Shown: positions 1 through 9,199, counted from the stretch's first letter. The stretch: DNA of 64,000 nucleotides from Deltaproteobacteria bacterium (GCA_016713665.1 JADJOR010000005.1:248001-312000); one strand, 5' to 3'. Translations and numbers: made by a program. Notes: generated by a model from the letters alone, not told the origin.

Positions 1-150
1 GGCGAAGAAGACGGCGTGCTGCCCCGTTCCGCTCGCGATCTCGAGGACGCGAATCGGATCGGGACGCACCGACGCACCGAGCCAGCGCTCGAGGATCGCG
101 AGGATCGGGGCACGGTTTCGAGCGGTGGCCGGTGCGTCGAGTCGGGTCAT
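1..150 (-). CDS. DUF938-family SAM-dependent methyltransferase (N-terminal part, cut by window edge)
   Basis: Only about the first 50 residues are present; the rest lies beyond position 1. The translation has the DUF938 opening: an 'ARNRAPILAIL' helix followed by VLEIASGTGQHAVFFA, the glycine-rich SAM-binding motif I. The family is a class I Rossmann methyltransferase of unknown substrate. The start ATG overlaps the stop of the upstream secreted-protein gene by one base (TGATG), so the two are probably translationally coupled. The identification rests on the N-terminal motif only. Confidence 0.8.
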   Translation of the reverse strand, partial: MTRLDAPATARNRAPILAILERWLGASVRPDPIRVLEIASGTGQHAVFFA

Positions 151-449
151 CAGTCCTGATTCTGGTCCGGACCGAAGGCGCCGTCGCTCTCGGTCCAGTC
201 GCTCATCTGCGGGATCTGGCGCGTGGCCGCCCAGGTCGGGTTCGGGTTCGTCGGCCGGGCCTGCAGCAGCTCGCGCGAGCCGTCTCCCCCGGCACAGGTC
301 AGGAACGGATACTTGATCCGGACGAGCTGCGGGCACTCGCCGGCAGCCGGGGCCGCGACGGGCTCCGACAGGTCGATCCCGTCGAGCGCCAGGGCGGATT
401 GGGCGAAGAAGAGGGTCGTCAGGGCAGCAGCAGCATTGCGGAGCATCAT
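150..449 (-). CDS. Small secreted protein, function unknown
   Basis: This 99-residue protein begins with a classic signal peptide: MMLRN, a hydrophobic stretch, then an AQSALA cleavage region near residue 21. The mature part is about 78 residues, polar and proline-rich, with two cysteines (GECPQ and LTCAGG) that could form one disulphide in the periplasm. I do not recognise the family. It sits 143 bases downstream of pilU and its stop overlaps the start of the DUF938 methyltransferase. The signal peptide and coupling support a real gene. Confidence 0.7.
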   Translation of the reverse strand: MMLRNAAAALTTLFFAQSALALDGIDLSEPVAAPAAGECPQLVRIKYPFLTCAGGDGSRELLQARPTNPNPTWAATRQIPQMSDWTESDGAFGPDQNQD

Positions 450-592
450 CGGGGAGTCCCTCGGTGGGTGTCCTCCCTCTCATCCCCGCCGTGATACTCG
501 CACAGCGGGGGCGATGCAGAAACGCGGCCCGGCGAGCGCTCGCCGTCGACCGGCAGGCCGCCGGCAACTGGCGGCTCCATGGTCCCGAAATG

Positions 593-1711
593 CTAGGCCC
601 CGGGCTCCGGCGTGCCGCCCTCGGCCTTCAGCAGGGGCGCGAAGCGCGCCTTCTCGTTCGCCTTCATGTAGGCGTCGTGGGCCGTGACCTTCTTGTCCTT
701 CACGTACTGGAAGAGCACGTCGTCCATCGCCTGCATGCCCTGGGATTTCCCCGACTGGATGATCGAGGCGAGCATCGGCGTGTTGCCGTCGCGGATGATG
801 TTGGGCAGGCCCGAGGTCCGGAGCAGGATCTCGTTCGCGGCGATGCGCCCCTTGCCGTCGGCCTTCGGGAGCAGGAGCTGGGAGACGATCCCCGCCAGCG
901 ACTCCGAGAGCGAGAGCCGCACCATGTTTTGCTCCTCCGCCGGGAACGCGTCGATGATGCGGTCGATGGTCTTGGCGGCGTTGTTGGTATGCAGCGTGCC
1001 GAAGACGAGCATGCCCATCTCGGCGGCGGTGATGGCGAGGCTGATGGTCTCCATCTCGCGCATTTCGCCGACCAGGATGACGTCCGCGTCCTGGCGGATC
1101 GCCGAGCGCAGGGCGGGGGTGAAGCCCTGGGTGTGGAGGCCGACCTCGCGGTGGGAGAAGAGCGAGTTGCGGTTCTGGTGGACGAACTCGACCGGATCCT
1201 CGATCGTCACGATGTGGCGCGAGTAGGTCTTGTTGATCTTGTCGATGATCGCGGCGAGGGTCGTCGACTTGCCGGAGCCCGTCGGCCCGGTCACGAGCAC
1301 GAGCCCCTCCTTCAGGTCGGCGAGATCGCGCACCGCCTGCGGCAGGTTCAGGTCCTCGAGGGAGATGATCTTCTCGGGGATCATGCGGAAGACGCAGGCC
1401 GAGCCCGAGAGCTGGACGAAGTAGTTCGCGCGGAAGCGGGCTACGCCCTCGAGGCTGAAGGCGAAGTCGAGATCGCCGGTCGCGTTGTACTCGTCCCAGC
1501 CGCGCTTCGACGCGACCTCCTGCATCATGTTGCGCAGGGCCTCGTTCGAAAGCACGCCCTGGCCCTCGACCTCGCGGATCGAGCCCTTGGCGCGGAAGCG
1601 CGGCGGCTGCCCCGCCACGAGATGGAGATCGGAGCCGTCGTGCTCCTTCAGATGCCGCAGCAGCGAATCGATCTGGGCCACTTCGCTTCGACTCCCTGAC
1701 TTCGCGCTCAC
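593..1711 (-). CDS. pilU: Type IV pilus retraction ATPase, PilT/PilU type
   Basis: This hexameric AAA+-like ATPase of 372 residues is the usual PilT/PilU length and should power pilus retraction at the inner-membrane base. Walker A is canonical (GPTGSGKS, residues 142-149). It is followed by the Asp box (TIEDPVEF), Walker B (VILVGEMRE, about 211-219) and the His box with GTLHTN near 241. The GTG start at 1711 overlaps the stop of the upstream PilT-like gene (GTGA), which indicates translational coupling. The same frame runs on upstream as a spurious extension inside pilT, so the longer start is rejected. The choice of PilU over PilT rests on its being the second gene of a tandem pair; the symbol is less certain than the function. 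Confidence 0.88.
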   Translation of the reverse strand: MSAKSGSRSEVAQIDSLLRHLKEHDGSDLHLVAGQPPRFRAKGSIREVEGQGVLSNEALRNMMQEVASKRGWDEYNATGDLDFAFSLEGVARFRANYFVQLSGSACVFRMIPEKIISLEDLNLPQAVRDLADLKEGLVLVTGPTGSGKSTTLAAIIDKINKTYSRHIVTIEDPVEFVHQNRNSLFSHREVGLHTQGFTPALRSAIRQDADVILVGEMREMETISLAITAAEMGMLVFGTLHTNNAAKTIDRIIDAFPAEEQNMVRLSLSESLAGIVSQLLLPKADGKGRIAANEILLRTSGLPNIIRDGNTPMLASIIQSGKSQGMQAMDDVLFQYVKDKKVTAHDAYMKANEKARFAPLLKAEGGTPEPGA

Positions 1712-3453
1712 GCGCCCGCGGTGATGAGCTTCTGTTCCTCGGCGAGCGAGAGCGCGACCTCGCGCGTGATGCGCCCCTTCGCGACGAGGTCGTTGAGCGA
1801 CTGCTCGAGCAGGTACATGCCGTGGGCCTTGCCGGTCTGCATCGAGGAGCGGATCTGGATCGTCTTCTGGTCGCGGATCAGGTTCCCGATCGCGCGGTTG
1901 ATGACGAGCATCTCGAGCGCCGGGACGCGCCCCTGCCCGTCCGAGGTCGGCACCAGCCGCTGCGAGATCACGGCGCGCAGCGACTCCGAGAGCATCGCCC
2001 GGACCTGATCCTGCTCGTTCGAGGGAAACGCCCCGATCATCCGGTTCACCGTCCGCACCGCGTTCGCCGTATGCAGCGTCGCGAGCACGAAATGCCCGGT
2101 CTCCGCCGCCGTCATCGCGAGGCTGATCGTCTCGAGATCGCGCAGCTCGCCGATCACGATGATGTCGGGATCCTCGCGCAGCGCGGCGCGCAGGGCGCGG
2201 GAGAAGCTCTTCGTGTGGTGGCCCGCGTGGCGCTGGTTCACGAGGCAGCGCTTCGAGGGATGCACGATCTCGATCGGGTCCTCGACGGTCAGGATGTGGT
2301 CGTCGCGGTTCTCGTTGATGTGGTTCACGAGGGCGGCGAGGGTCGCGGACTTGCCGCAGCCGGCGGGGCCGGTGATGAGCACCATGCCCTGGTGGTAGTC
2401 GGTGTACTTCTTCAGCTCCTCGGGCAGGCCGAGCTCCTCGAGGGTCGGCGGACGGTCCGGGATCGAGCGGAAGACGGCATCGAGGCCGCGCTGCTGGCGA
2501 TAGGCGTTGGCGCGGAAGCGGCCGATGCCGGGGAGATCGAAGCAGTAGTCGAGCTCGCCCTCGTGGGCGAGCAGCGCGCGCTGCTCCGCGGATAGCGATG
2601 CGGCGACGAGCCGCTCGACGAGGGCGGGCTCGATCTGCTCCTCGACGACGACGAGCTCGCCGATGCGGCGCTGCTTGAGCGCGCCGCCGGCGTGGAGATG
2701 GACGTCGCTGGCCTTCGCCTCGACGCCGGCGCCGAGGATCGCCTCGAGGCGCTGGCGGTCGGCGGTCGAGGGCTCGGGAACCTTGAGCTCGAGGGAGGGC
2801 TTGCCGTGGGCGGTGACGATCGGGCTCACGGCCGGCGTCGGGGCCGGGACGGCGGCCGGAGCGGGGGCTTGCTTCGAAGTCGGGGCGGCGGCGGGCGCGG
2901 GCGACGCCGGAGGCGGTGCGGCGGATTGCGCGGACGCTGTGCGAGCGGGCGCCGCAGCGACGGATGGCGTGGCGGCGGGTCTTGGGGTCGACGAAGGGGT
3001 AGCGACGGCGCTCGGCGGAGCGGCGGGCGCCGTCGTCTTCGGGAGCGGGCGGGGGTTCTCGGCGCCGCTCGGCGGCGCTTCGTAGAGGTCGTCGATGTCG
3101 CGTGAGGTCATGGGCGCGGCCGACTTGGCGGCATGTTCGGCGGCGCGGTGGACGTCGTTCGCGCGGCGCTGCGGGACCGCGAGCGGCTGCGGCGCGGCGG
3201 TCGGGCTGGCCGCGGTCTCGACCGCGTCGCCGGCAGTCCGCGCGCGCTGCTTCTCTACGAGATCCTTCTGGACCTGCTGCAGCTTCGCGACCTGATCGCG
3301 GTCGAGCATCCCCATCTGGAGCATGACCTGGGCGAGGCGCGGATTGCCCGTCGACTCGCTCTCGGCCATGGCCCGGGAGACCTCTTGCGTGGTCAGCATC
3401 TTGAGCTGGATCGCGAGGCGACCCACGAGCGGTATCGGCTTGTCCTGCCCCAT
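1708..3453 (-). CDS. pilT: PilT-like ATPase with an N-terminal extension and proline/alanine linker
   Basis: At 581 residues this is about 200 longer than ordinary PilT. Residues 1-75 are a helical module resembling the N-terminal domains of type II/IV secretion ATPases. Residues about 80-215 are a Pro/Ala/Ser-rich, probably disordered linker. From about 230 a full PilT ATPase follows, with Asp box (TVEDPIEI), Walker B (IIVIGELRD) and His box (ATLHTAN). Walker A reads GPAGCGKS (362-369) rather than GPTGSGKS; the Lys and Ser that contact ATP are kept. It is the first gene of a coupled pair with the PilU-like ATPase. The ATG start has no competing in-frame start, and the gene diverges from yhbY across 214 bases. 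Confidence 0.85.
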   Translation of the reverse strand: MGQDKPIPLVGRLAIQLKMLTTQEVSRAMAESESTGNPRLAQVMLQMGMLDRDQVAKLQQVQKDLVEKQRARTAGDAVETAASPTAAPQPLAVPQRRANDVHRAAEHAAKSAAPMTSRDIDDLYEAPPSGAENPRPLPKTTAPAAPPSAVATPSSTPRPAATPSVAAAPARTASAQSAAPPPASPAPAAAPTSKQAPAPAAVPAPTPAVSPIVTAHGKPSLELKVPEPSTADRQRLEAILGAGVEAKASDVHLHAGGALKQRRIGELVVVEEQIEPALVERLVAASLSAEQRALLAHEGELDYCFDLPGIGRFRANAYRQQRGLDAVFRSIPDRPPTLEELGLPEELKKYTDYHQGMVLITGPAGCGKSATLAALVNHINENRDDHILTVEDPIEIVHPSKRCLVNQRHAGHHTKSFSRALRAALREDPDIIVIGELRDLETISLAMTAAETGHFVLATLHTANAVRTVNRMIGAFPSNEQDQVRAMLSESLRAVISQRLVPTSDGQGRVPALEMLVINRAIGNLIRDQKTIQIRSSMQTGKAHGMYLLEQSLNDLVAKGRITREVALSLAEEQKLITAGA

Positions 3454-3667
3454 CGTGCCCGCCTATCGGCAGGCGCCTGGACCGCCCTGAGCCAGGAGCC
3501 GGGGCCGGCCCGGGAAAAATGCCGAGTCGGCCGTCGGCGACCGCGGCGGGCGGGGCTGGGCTACGGTCCGGCCCTCGCGAGTCCGTCCGGCCCGAACGGC
3601 CGCGCGCCGCCGATCCCGAACCCCGGTCGACCTGAAACCCGGTCCGCCCCCCGCCCCCGGAGAGCCC

Positions 3668-4015
3668 GTGTCCCGCGACGATTCCCCGACCGAGTCCGAG
3701 CAGCCCGCGCGGCCGGCACCGATCCTGACCGGCGCCCAGCGCCGCTACCTGCGCAGCCAGGCCCATCCGCTGAAGCCCCTGGTCTTCGTCGGCGAGGGGG
3801 GCGTCAGCCCCGCCGTCGTGAAGGCCGTCGATTCGGCGCTCGCCTCACACGAGCTGGTGAAGGTCCGCCTGCGCCAGCCCGAGGACAAGCAGGCCGCCGC
3901 GGAGGCCCTCGCCGCCGGAACCCGCGCCGCCCTGTGTGGGGTCGTCGGCCATACGGTCGTCCTCTATCGCCCGGACCCCGAGGAGCCCCGCCTCGCACTC
4001 CCGCGCCGCGATTAG
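3668..4015 (+). CDS. yhbY: YhbY-type CRM-domain RNA-binding protein
   Basis: This 115-residue protein is almost entirely one CRS1-YhbY (CRM) domain after a short acidic/proline tail of about 17 residues. The signature is clear: LTGAQRRYLRSQAH at the start, then the GEGG loop that contacts RNA, then a SHELVKVRL strand. The family binds pre-50S ribosomal particles and assists large-subunit assembly. The start is GTG. The gene stands alone, divergent from pilT. The identification is firm at family level. Confidence 0.9.
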   Translation: MSRDDSPTESEQPARPAPILTGAQRRYLRSQAHPLKPLVFVGEGGVSPAVVKAVDSALASHELVKVRLRQPEDKQAAAEALAAGTRAALCGVVGHTVVLYRPDPEEPRLALPRRD

Positions 4016-4087
4016 GCGCCGGAAGGCGTCGGCCCACCGGTCGTCGGCTTGCCCGGCTCGAATCGGGCGTGCTATCGAGGTCGGCCC

Positions 4088-4501
4088 ATGACGTGGACCC
4101 GGCAAATCCTGAGGGCGTGGAGCGCCCTGTGTCTCGCGCTCGTCGTCTACGGCGCGACGCCCCACGTCCACCACGAAGCCGACGCCGCCCGAAGCGGCCC
4201 GTCCGTCGCGGAGGGATCGGCCGGCGGTCTCGCAGACGGCGATGCCCCGACGACGGACGCAGCGAGCGGGCTCCGCCGCGACGATGCCCACGACTCCCAC
4301 TCCTCGACCGCATCGACCGACGGCCATCCCTGCACGCTGTGCCGGGACAAGAGCGATCGCGAGCTCGCAGCGCCGGCGACCGTCGCGATCCCCCTCGCGA
4401 CGCCGACCGCGCTGCGGATCGATCGGCTCGACGTCGCCGCGCGCGTCGAGCTGCTGCTCGCCCGGCGCCATCCCGCCCGCGCTCCTCCGCTCGCCGCCTA
4501 G
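4088..4501 (+). CDS. Small membrane/secreted protein with CxxC and His-rich segments, upstream of TonB receptor
   Basis: The ATG at 4088 gives 137 residues, starting MTWTRQILRAW and followed by one hydrophobic segment (about residues 8-23) that could be a signal peptide or anchor. Next comes VHHEAD, an acidic/His-containing low-complexity region, then HPCTLCRDKS with a CxxC pair. This layout resembles DUF2946-type proteins often encoded beside TonB-dependent metal receptors, but the match is to architecture, not a firm family assignment. The stop is 134 bases upstream of the TonB receptor. Its Cys/His content and position suggest periplasmic metal handling (copper or zinc), which is inference. 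A longer in-frame start at 4049 would add 13 uncharacteristic residues ahead of the hydrophobic segment. Confidence 0.65.
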   Translation: MTWTRQILRAWSALCLALVVYGATPHVHHEADAARSGPSVAEGSAGGLADGDAPTTDAASGLRRDDAHDSHSSTASTDGHPCTLCRDKSDRELAAPATVAIPLATPTALRIDRLDVAARVELLLARRHPARAPPLAA

Positions 4502-4635
4502 GCGCCCCATCCCATCGCATTGGATGCGTCCCGGATCACGTCCCCGCCTCGCGCGGGGAACCGGCTCGGGACCACTGGATTTCTCTCGTTCCCGCGCGTG
4601 CCGCCCAGTCCGCGGCGCGCCGCCGGGGAGGACCC

Positions 4636-6717
4636 ATGCTTCGACGCCACCGCTACACCCACCGCTTCACCGTCCACTCCGCCCTCATCCTTCCGCTCCT
4701 CTTCATGACCGCCTCGCCCCTCCCCCAGACGGAGGACGCGGGGACCGGCGACGAGGGCCATGCCCACGAGCACGAGCACGAAGAGCACGACGAGACGGAG
4801 ACGATCGTCGTCACCGGCTCGCCCCTCGAGCACAGCCGCGACGAGCTCGCGATCCCCGTCGACCGCATCGAGAAGAGCGAGATGCTCGGCAATCTCGGCT
4901 CGACCCTCGGCGAGACCCTCTCCCGGGTCCCGGGGCTCACGACCACGGGCTTCGCCGGCGGCGCGAGCCGACCGGTCGTCCGTGGTCAGGACGCCTTCCG
5001 CACCGAGGTCCTCGAGGACGGCCTGCGCACCCAGGACGTCTCCCAGGAGAGCCCCGACCACGGCGTCCCGATCAATCCGCTCGCGGCGAAGCGGACCGAG
5101 ATCATCCGCGGTCCCGCGACCGTGCGGTACGGCGGCGGAGCCTCGGCCGGCGTCGTCAACGTCATCACGAACCGTGTCCCCGATCGCAAGCCCGGCGAGG
5201 CGATCAGCGGCGACGTCTACGGCGGCATCGGGCTCCTCGCGAACGAGCGCGACATGTCGGCGACGCTCGATGGCGCATTCGGTGACGTCGCCTGGCACGC
5301 CGACGGCGCGATGCGCCGCGCCAACAACTACTCGATCCCGAACGACTCGAACCCGCATACCCAGCCCGGCACCCAGGTCGAGTCGTATACGGGCTCGGTC
5401 GGCGCGGCCTGGATCGGCGACGTCGGCCGCCTCGGCTTCGCCTACATCCGCGCCGAGGATCGCTATGGCATCCCGGAGGACGACGAGCCCGTCGAGATCG
5501 ACATGAACATCGATCGCTACCGCATCGAGGGCGACCTCACGCCCGAGCTCCCGGGCATCGAGGCGATCCGCGTGCGCGGCGTCTACTCCGACTACGAGCA
5601 CGACGAGATCGCGAGCAACGTCGTCGGCCAGACCTATCGCAACGAGGAGTTCGACGGCCGCGTCGAGCTGGTCCACCAGACCTTCGCCGGCTTCTCCGGC
5701 GCCGTCGGCTTCCACGCCCGCAATCGCGACTTCCGCGCCGAGGGCGAGGCGGCGGAGTTTCTCGCCCCGACCGACACCGTCATGGCCGCCGGCTACTTCT
5801 TCGAGGAGCGCGCCCTGACCGACGATCTCCACGGCGAGGTCGGCTTCCGCGTCGAGCACACGAACGTCGAAGGGCTCGACGTGGACGACATCCGCCGCGA
5901 TCTCGATTTCGTCCCGCTCTCGGGCTCGGCGGCGCTCTTGTACGATCCCCTCGACTGGCTCGGCATCGGGCTCAACGGCTCGATCAGCCAACGCGCCCCG
6001 ACGCAGGTCGAGCTGCTCGCCGGCGGTCCGCATGAAGCGACCTCGACCTACGAGGTCGGCGATCCCGACCTCGACGAAGAGACCTCCTACACCGGCGAGC
6101 TGCGCGCGACCGCGAAATCCGGCCGCGGCCGCCTCGAGGGCGCCTTCTTCGTCACGCGCTATGAGGGCTTCATCTACGGCAGCCTGACTGGGAACTCCGT
6201 GGACGAAGACGGCCTTCCCGTCGCGGATCCGGACGACCCGGACGCGCTCCTCGAGCTTCTCTATTCCGACCGCGACGCGCTCTTCTACGGCGGCGAGCTC
6301 TCGGGCCAGGTCGACCTGATCCATCTCCCCTTCGGCGAGATCGGCATCGACGGCCGCTTCGACATCGTGCGCGCGCGCTTCACCGACGGCGACGACAGCA
6401 ATCTCCCGCGCATCGTGCCGATCCGATGGGGCGGCGGCGTCTACTTCGCGGGCGACGCCATCGACGCGCGAGTCGGCTTCGTCCGCAACGAAAGACAGGA
6501 CCGGACGAGCCCCTTCGACGAAGAGACCGCGAGCTTCACCTGGCTCGACGCCTCGCTGACCTATCGCTTCGAGCCGATCGACGGATTGAAGCTCGAGGCG
6601 AACGTGATCGGCCGCAACCTGAACGACGTCCGCGGTCGCAACCACGTCGCCTTCAACAAGGAGGACATCCTGCTACCCGGCCGGAGCATCCGCTTCGGTC
6701 TGCGCATGCGGTTCTAG
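4636..6717 (+). CDS. TonB-dependent outer-membrane receptor, probable metal (zinc or copper) uptake
   Basis: This 693-residue receptor has a GGGGAGGA Shine-Dalgarno just before the ATG at 4636; the much longer open frame upstream is spurious. It carries an N-terminal signal peptide (about 1-28), a His/Glu-rich mature N-terminus (HAHEHEHEEHDE, about 43-53), a TonB-box-like ETIVVTGSP, and a plug domain with LGETLSRVPGLTT, RPVVRGQD and EIIRGPATVRYGG. The beta-barrel ends in an aromatic residue (LRMRF), as outer-membrane proteins do. The His-rich start recalls ZnuD-type zinc receptors. The preceding Cys/His-rich gene supports metal transport, but the metal cannot be read from sequence. Ligand transport would need TonB-ExbBD from elsewhere. 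Confidence 0.88.
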   Translation: MLRRHRYTHRFTVHSALILPLLFMTASPLPQTEDAGTGDEGHAHEHEHEEHDETETIVVTGSPLEHSRDELAIPVDRIEKSEMLGNLGSTLGETLSRVPGLTTTGFAGGASRPVVRGQDAFRTEVLEDGLRTQDVSQESPDHGVPINPLAAKRTEIIRGPATVRYGGGASAGVVNVITNRVPDRKPGEAISGDVYGGIGLLANERDMSATLDGAFGDVAWHADGAMRRANNYSIPNDSNPHTQPGTQVESYTGSVGAAWIGDVGRLGFAYIRAEDRYGIPEDDEPVEIDMNIDRYRIEGDLTPELPGIEAIRVRGVYSDYEHDEIASNVVGQTYRNEEFDGRVELVHQTFAGFSGAVGFHARNRDFRAEGEAAEFLAPTDTVMAAGYFFEERALTDDLHGEVGFRVEHTNVEGLDVDDIRRDLDFVPLSGSAALLYDPLDWLGIGLNGSISQRAPTQVELLAGGPHEATSTYEVGDPDLDEETSYTGELRATAKSGRGRLEGAFFVTRYEGFIYGSLTGNSVDEDGLPVADPDDPDALLELLYSDRDALFYGGELSGQVDLIHLPFGEIGIDGRFDIVRARFTDGDDSNLPRIVPIRWGGGVYFAGDAIDARVGFVRNERQDRTSPFDEETASFTWLDASLTYRFEPIDGLKLEANVIGRNLNDVRGRNHVAFNKEDILLPGRSIRFGLRMRF

Positions 6718-6731
6718 ATCGGAGTCCGCGG

Positions 6732-6751
6732 GCGGCCGGGCGACCGGCCGC
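6732..6751. repeat. GC-rich inverted repeat between TonB receptor and hydrolase genes
   Basis: A perfect 8-bp inverted repeat, GCGGCCGG-gcga-CCGGCCGC, lies 14 bases after the TonB receptor stop. It has no downstream T-run, so it is a weak intrinsic terminator at best. It could instead stabilise the 3' end of the receptor mRNA. Confidence 0.4.
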
Positions 6752-6772
6752 TCGCGTGATACCGTGTCCGCC

Positions 6773-7639
6773 ATGGAACCCGTCTCCCACCGCGTCGAAG
6801 GCGCCCACGGCAATCGCCTCCACGTCCTCGAATGGAGTCGCGAGGGGGTGCCGATGGTCCTCCTCCACGGCCACGGCAACGACGCCCATCTCTGGGACGA
6901 CTTCGTGCCCTGCGTCGCGCCCCACTACCGCGTGCTCGCCGTCGACCAGCGCGGCCACGGCGACTCCGACTGGGATCCGCAGGCGCGCTACGACTCCGAC
7001 AGCATGGCGAGCGATCTCGAGAAGATCCTCGAGGCCTTCGGAATCGATCGCTTCGTCCTGATCGGATTCTCGATGGGCGGGCGCGCCTCGATGATCTTCG
7101 CCGAGCGCCATCCGGAGCGCCTCGCCGGCCTCGTGCTCGTCGACATCGGCCCCGAGCTCGACGCGCGCGGACGCATCCGCATCGGGAGCGAGATCGCCGA
7201 GCATCGCTCGCCGGTCTTCCGCGACGTCGAGGAGTACGCGCGGATGCTCTCGAGGAACTATCCGGCCGGGAGCCCCGAAGCCCTGCGAAGGATGGCGAAG
7301 TACGGGCTGCGCCCGCGCGCGGACGGGCAATACGAGCTGAAGATGGATCCGAAGCTCCGCGGTCCCGCCTCGCCCGATCTCGAACAGGAGGCGGCGATGA
7401 GGGCCGCAGAAGTCGAGATGACCCGACGTTGCTGGGACGCCCTCGCGAAGATCCCGTGCCCGACGCTGGTCGTGCGGGGCGCGGCCTCCGACATTCTCTC
7501 GCCCGAGGTCGCCGACAGGATGGTCGACGAGGTCCTCCAGAAGGGAAGGCTCGCCGTCGTTCCCCGGGCCGCCCATTCGGTCGCGACCGACAATCCGCAG
7601 GGCTTCGAGGAAGCCGTCGCGGCCTTCGTCCTGGGTTAG
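6773..7639 (+). CDS. Alpha/beta-fold hydrolase
   Basis: This 288-residue single-domain hydrolase has the HGHGND oxyanion-region motif near 32-37, the nucleophile elbow GFSMGG with Ser100, a C-terminal acid in RGAASD and a His in the PRAAHSV segment. This is the complete Ser-Asp-His set of the family. No signal peptide is seen, so it is probably cytoplasmic. The substrate is unknown; epoxide-hydrolase-like, haloalkane or ester substrates are all possible. ATG 6773 is chosen; an in-frame GTG at 6764 would add three residues. It is 55 bases downstream of the receptor and 139 bases ahead of the transhydrogenase-like gene. Confidence 0.85.
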   Translation: MEPVSHRVEGAHGNRLHVLEWSREGVPMVLLHGHGNDAHLWDDFVPCVAPHYRVLAVDQRGHGDSDWDPQARYDSDSMASDLEKILEAFGIDRFVLIGFSMGGRASMIFAERHPERLAGLVLVDIGPELDARGRIRIGSEIAEHRSPVFRDVEEYARMLSRNYPAGSPEALRRMAKYGLRPRADGQYELKMDPKLRGPASPDLEQEAAMRAAEVEMTRRCWDALAKIPCPTLVVRGAASDILSPEVADRMVDEVLQKGRLAVVPRAAHSVATDNPQGFEEAVAAFVLG

Positions 7640-7778
7640 GCCGCCCCGGGCCTTCCATCGAGCAGCTTCGACGGGCCTTCTCCGCTCGAGCGGAGCTCAT
7701 CAAGAGAGAGCCCGGGACCTCCGATGTCGTGTGCGGCCTGCGCGCCCCGCTGCGGCCGGCCAACATCGGGAGATCCGC

Positions 7779-9158
7779 ATGCATTTCGACCTCGTCGTCA
7801 TCGGTGCCGGCCCGGCCGGCTGGTCGGCCGCGCTGCAGGGCGCGAAGCTCGGCCTCGAGGTCGCCGTCGTCGAGCGCGGCCTCATGTTGGGCGGCGCCTG
7901 CGTCCAGACCGGCACGCTCCCCTCGAAGGCCCTCCGCCACACCGTCATGGAGCTCGTGAACAGCCGGCGCGCGGCGCAGCTCGGTGTCCATGCGACCCAT
8001 CTGAGACCGCTCTCGATCGCCGACCTGCGCGGACCCCGCGACATGCTGATCGCGAACCACCAGCAGACGATCCGCTCCTTCTTCGACCGCAATCGCGTCC
8101 AGGTCCTCTCGGGATCGGCCTCCTTCGTGTCGCCGAACCGCATCCGCGTCGCGAATCGCGAAGGCGAGGAGATCGTCGAGGCCGACCACGTCGTCATCGC
8201 GACCGGCAGTCGACCGCGGCGCCCCGACGAGATGCCCTTCGACGACCACGTCATCGTCGACAGCGACACGCTCCTCGATCTGGACTCGATCCCGAAGAGC
8301 CTCGCCGTGATCGGCTCCGGCGTGATCGGCTGCGAGTACGCGACCGTCTTCGCGATGCTCGGCACCCGCGTCACGATCATCGATCGCCGCGAGAAGCTGC
8401 TGCGCGACCTCGACTCCGACATCCTCGATCATCTGCGCCATTCGATGTTCTCGATGGGCATCCGCGTGCTCATGCCGGAGAAGATCAGCGGTGTGCGGAT
8501 CGAGACCCAGAAGCGCCACCAGGAGGGCGTCGTCTACCTCGAGAGCGGCCGCACCGTCCGCGCCGAGCGCGTGCTCGTCGCCGCCGGCCGCGTCTCGAAC
8601 GTCGAAGCCCTCGACCTCGGCCGCGTCGGCGTCCAGACGAACGAGTCCGGCCTCATCAAGGTCGACTGCTGCTTCCGGACCGAGGTCGAGAACGTCTACG
8701 CCGTCGGTGACGTGATCGGACTTCCGGCCCTCGCCTCGACCAGCATGCATCAGGGCCGCCTCGCGGTGCTCCACGCGATGGGGCGTCCCTGCCCCTCGAC
8801 GTCGACCCTGCCGGTCGCGATCTACACGATCCCGGAGATCTCCTCCGTCGGCCGGACCGAGGATCAATGCCGCACCGAGGGGATCCCCTACGAGATCGGC
8901 GTCGCGCGGACCAACGAGACGCCCCGCGGCCAGATCGTGCGCGACGACGGGCTGCTCAAGCTCATCTTCCGCCGCGACACGCGCGAGATCCTCGGCGTCC
9001 ACATGATCGGGATCTCCGCGAGCGAGCTGATCCACGTCGGGCTCATGCTCGTCCAGATGGGCGGGACCCTCGACGACGTCCAGGGCGCGGTCTTCAACTA
9101 TCCGACGATGTGCGAGGCCTATCGCATCGCGGCACTCGACGGGCTGAATCGGCTGTAG
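7779..9158 (+). CDS. sthA: Soluble pyridine nucleotide transhydrogenase-like flavoprotein (SthA type)
   Basis: This 459-residue two-dinucleotide-binding flavoprotein has FAD motif GAGPAGWSAA (9-18), NAD(P) motif GSGVIGCEYA, the YAVGDV FAD-ribityl motif and a C-terminal dimerisation domain. The redox box that reads CxxxxC in dihydrolipoamide dehydrogenase is CVQTGT (41-46) here: the second Cys is missing, and TLPSKALRHT follows. This is the arrangement known for SthA, which moves hydride between NADPH and NAD+ without a disulphide. The start is ATG 7779; the open frame extends 16 codons upstream without a better start. It leads a forward cluster with the acetolactate-synthase-like and aldehyde dehydrogenase genes. 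Confidence 0.87.
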   Translation: MHFDLVVIGAGPAGWSAALQGAKLGLEVAVVERGLMLGGACVQTGTLPSKALRHTVMELVNSRRAAQLGVHATHLRPLSIADLRGPRDMLIANHQQTIRSFFDRNRVQVLSGSASFVSPNRIRVANREGEEIVEADHVVIATGSRPRRPDEMPFDDHVIVDSDTLLDLDSIPKSLAVIGSGVIGCEYATVFAMLGTRVTIIDRREKLLRDLDSDILDHLRHSMFSMGIRVLMPEKISGVRIETQKRHQEGVVYLESGRTVRAERVLVAAGRVSNVEALDLGRVGVQTNESGLIKVDCCFRTEVENVYAVGDVIGLPALASTSMHQGRLAVLHAMGRPCPSTSTLPVAIYTIPEISSVGRTEDQCRTEGIPYEIGVARTNETPRGQIVRDDGLLKLIFRRDTREILGVHMIGISASELIHVGLMLVQMGGTLDDVQGAVFNYPTMCEAYRIAALDGLNRL

Positions 9159-9199
9159 ACTCCGGGGGTCGCGGCGAATCGCGGCCGTCAGGAGCCCCG

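Noticed and set aside
4502..4635. Cobalamin riboswitch before the TonB receptor
   Set aside because: A GGGAACCGG...GGGACCACTGG string vaguely recalls the B12 box, but the element would be too short and the other conserved segments are missing.
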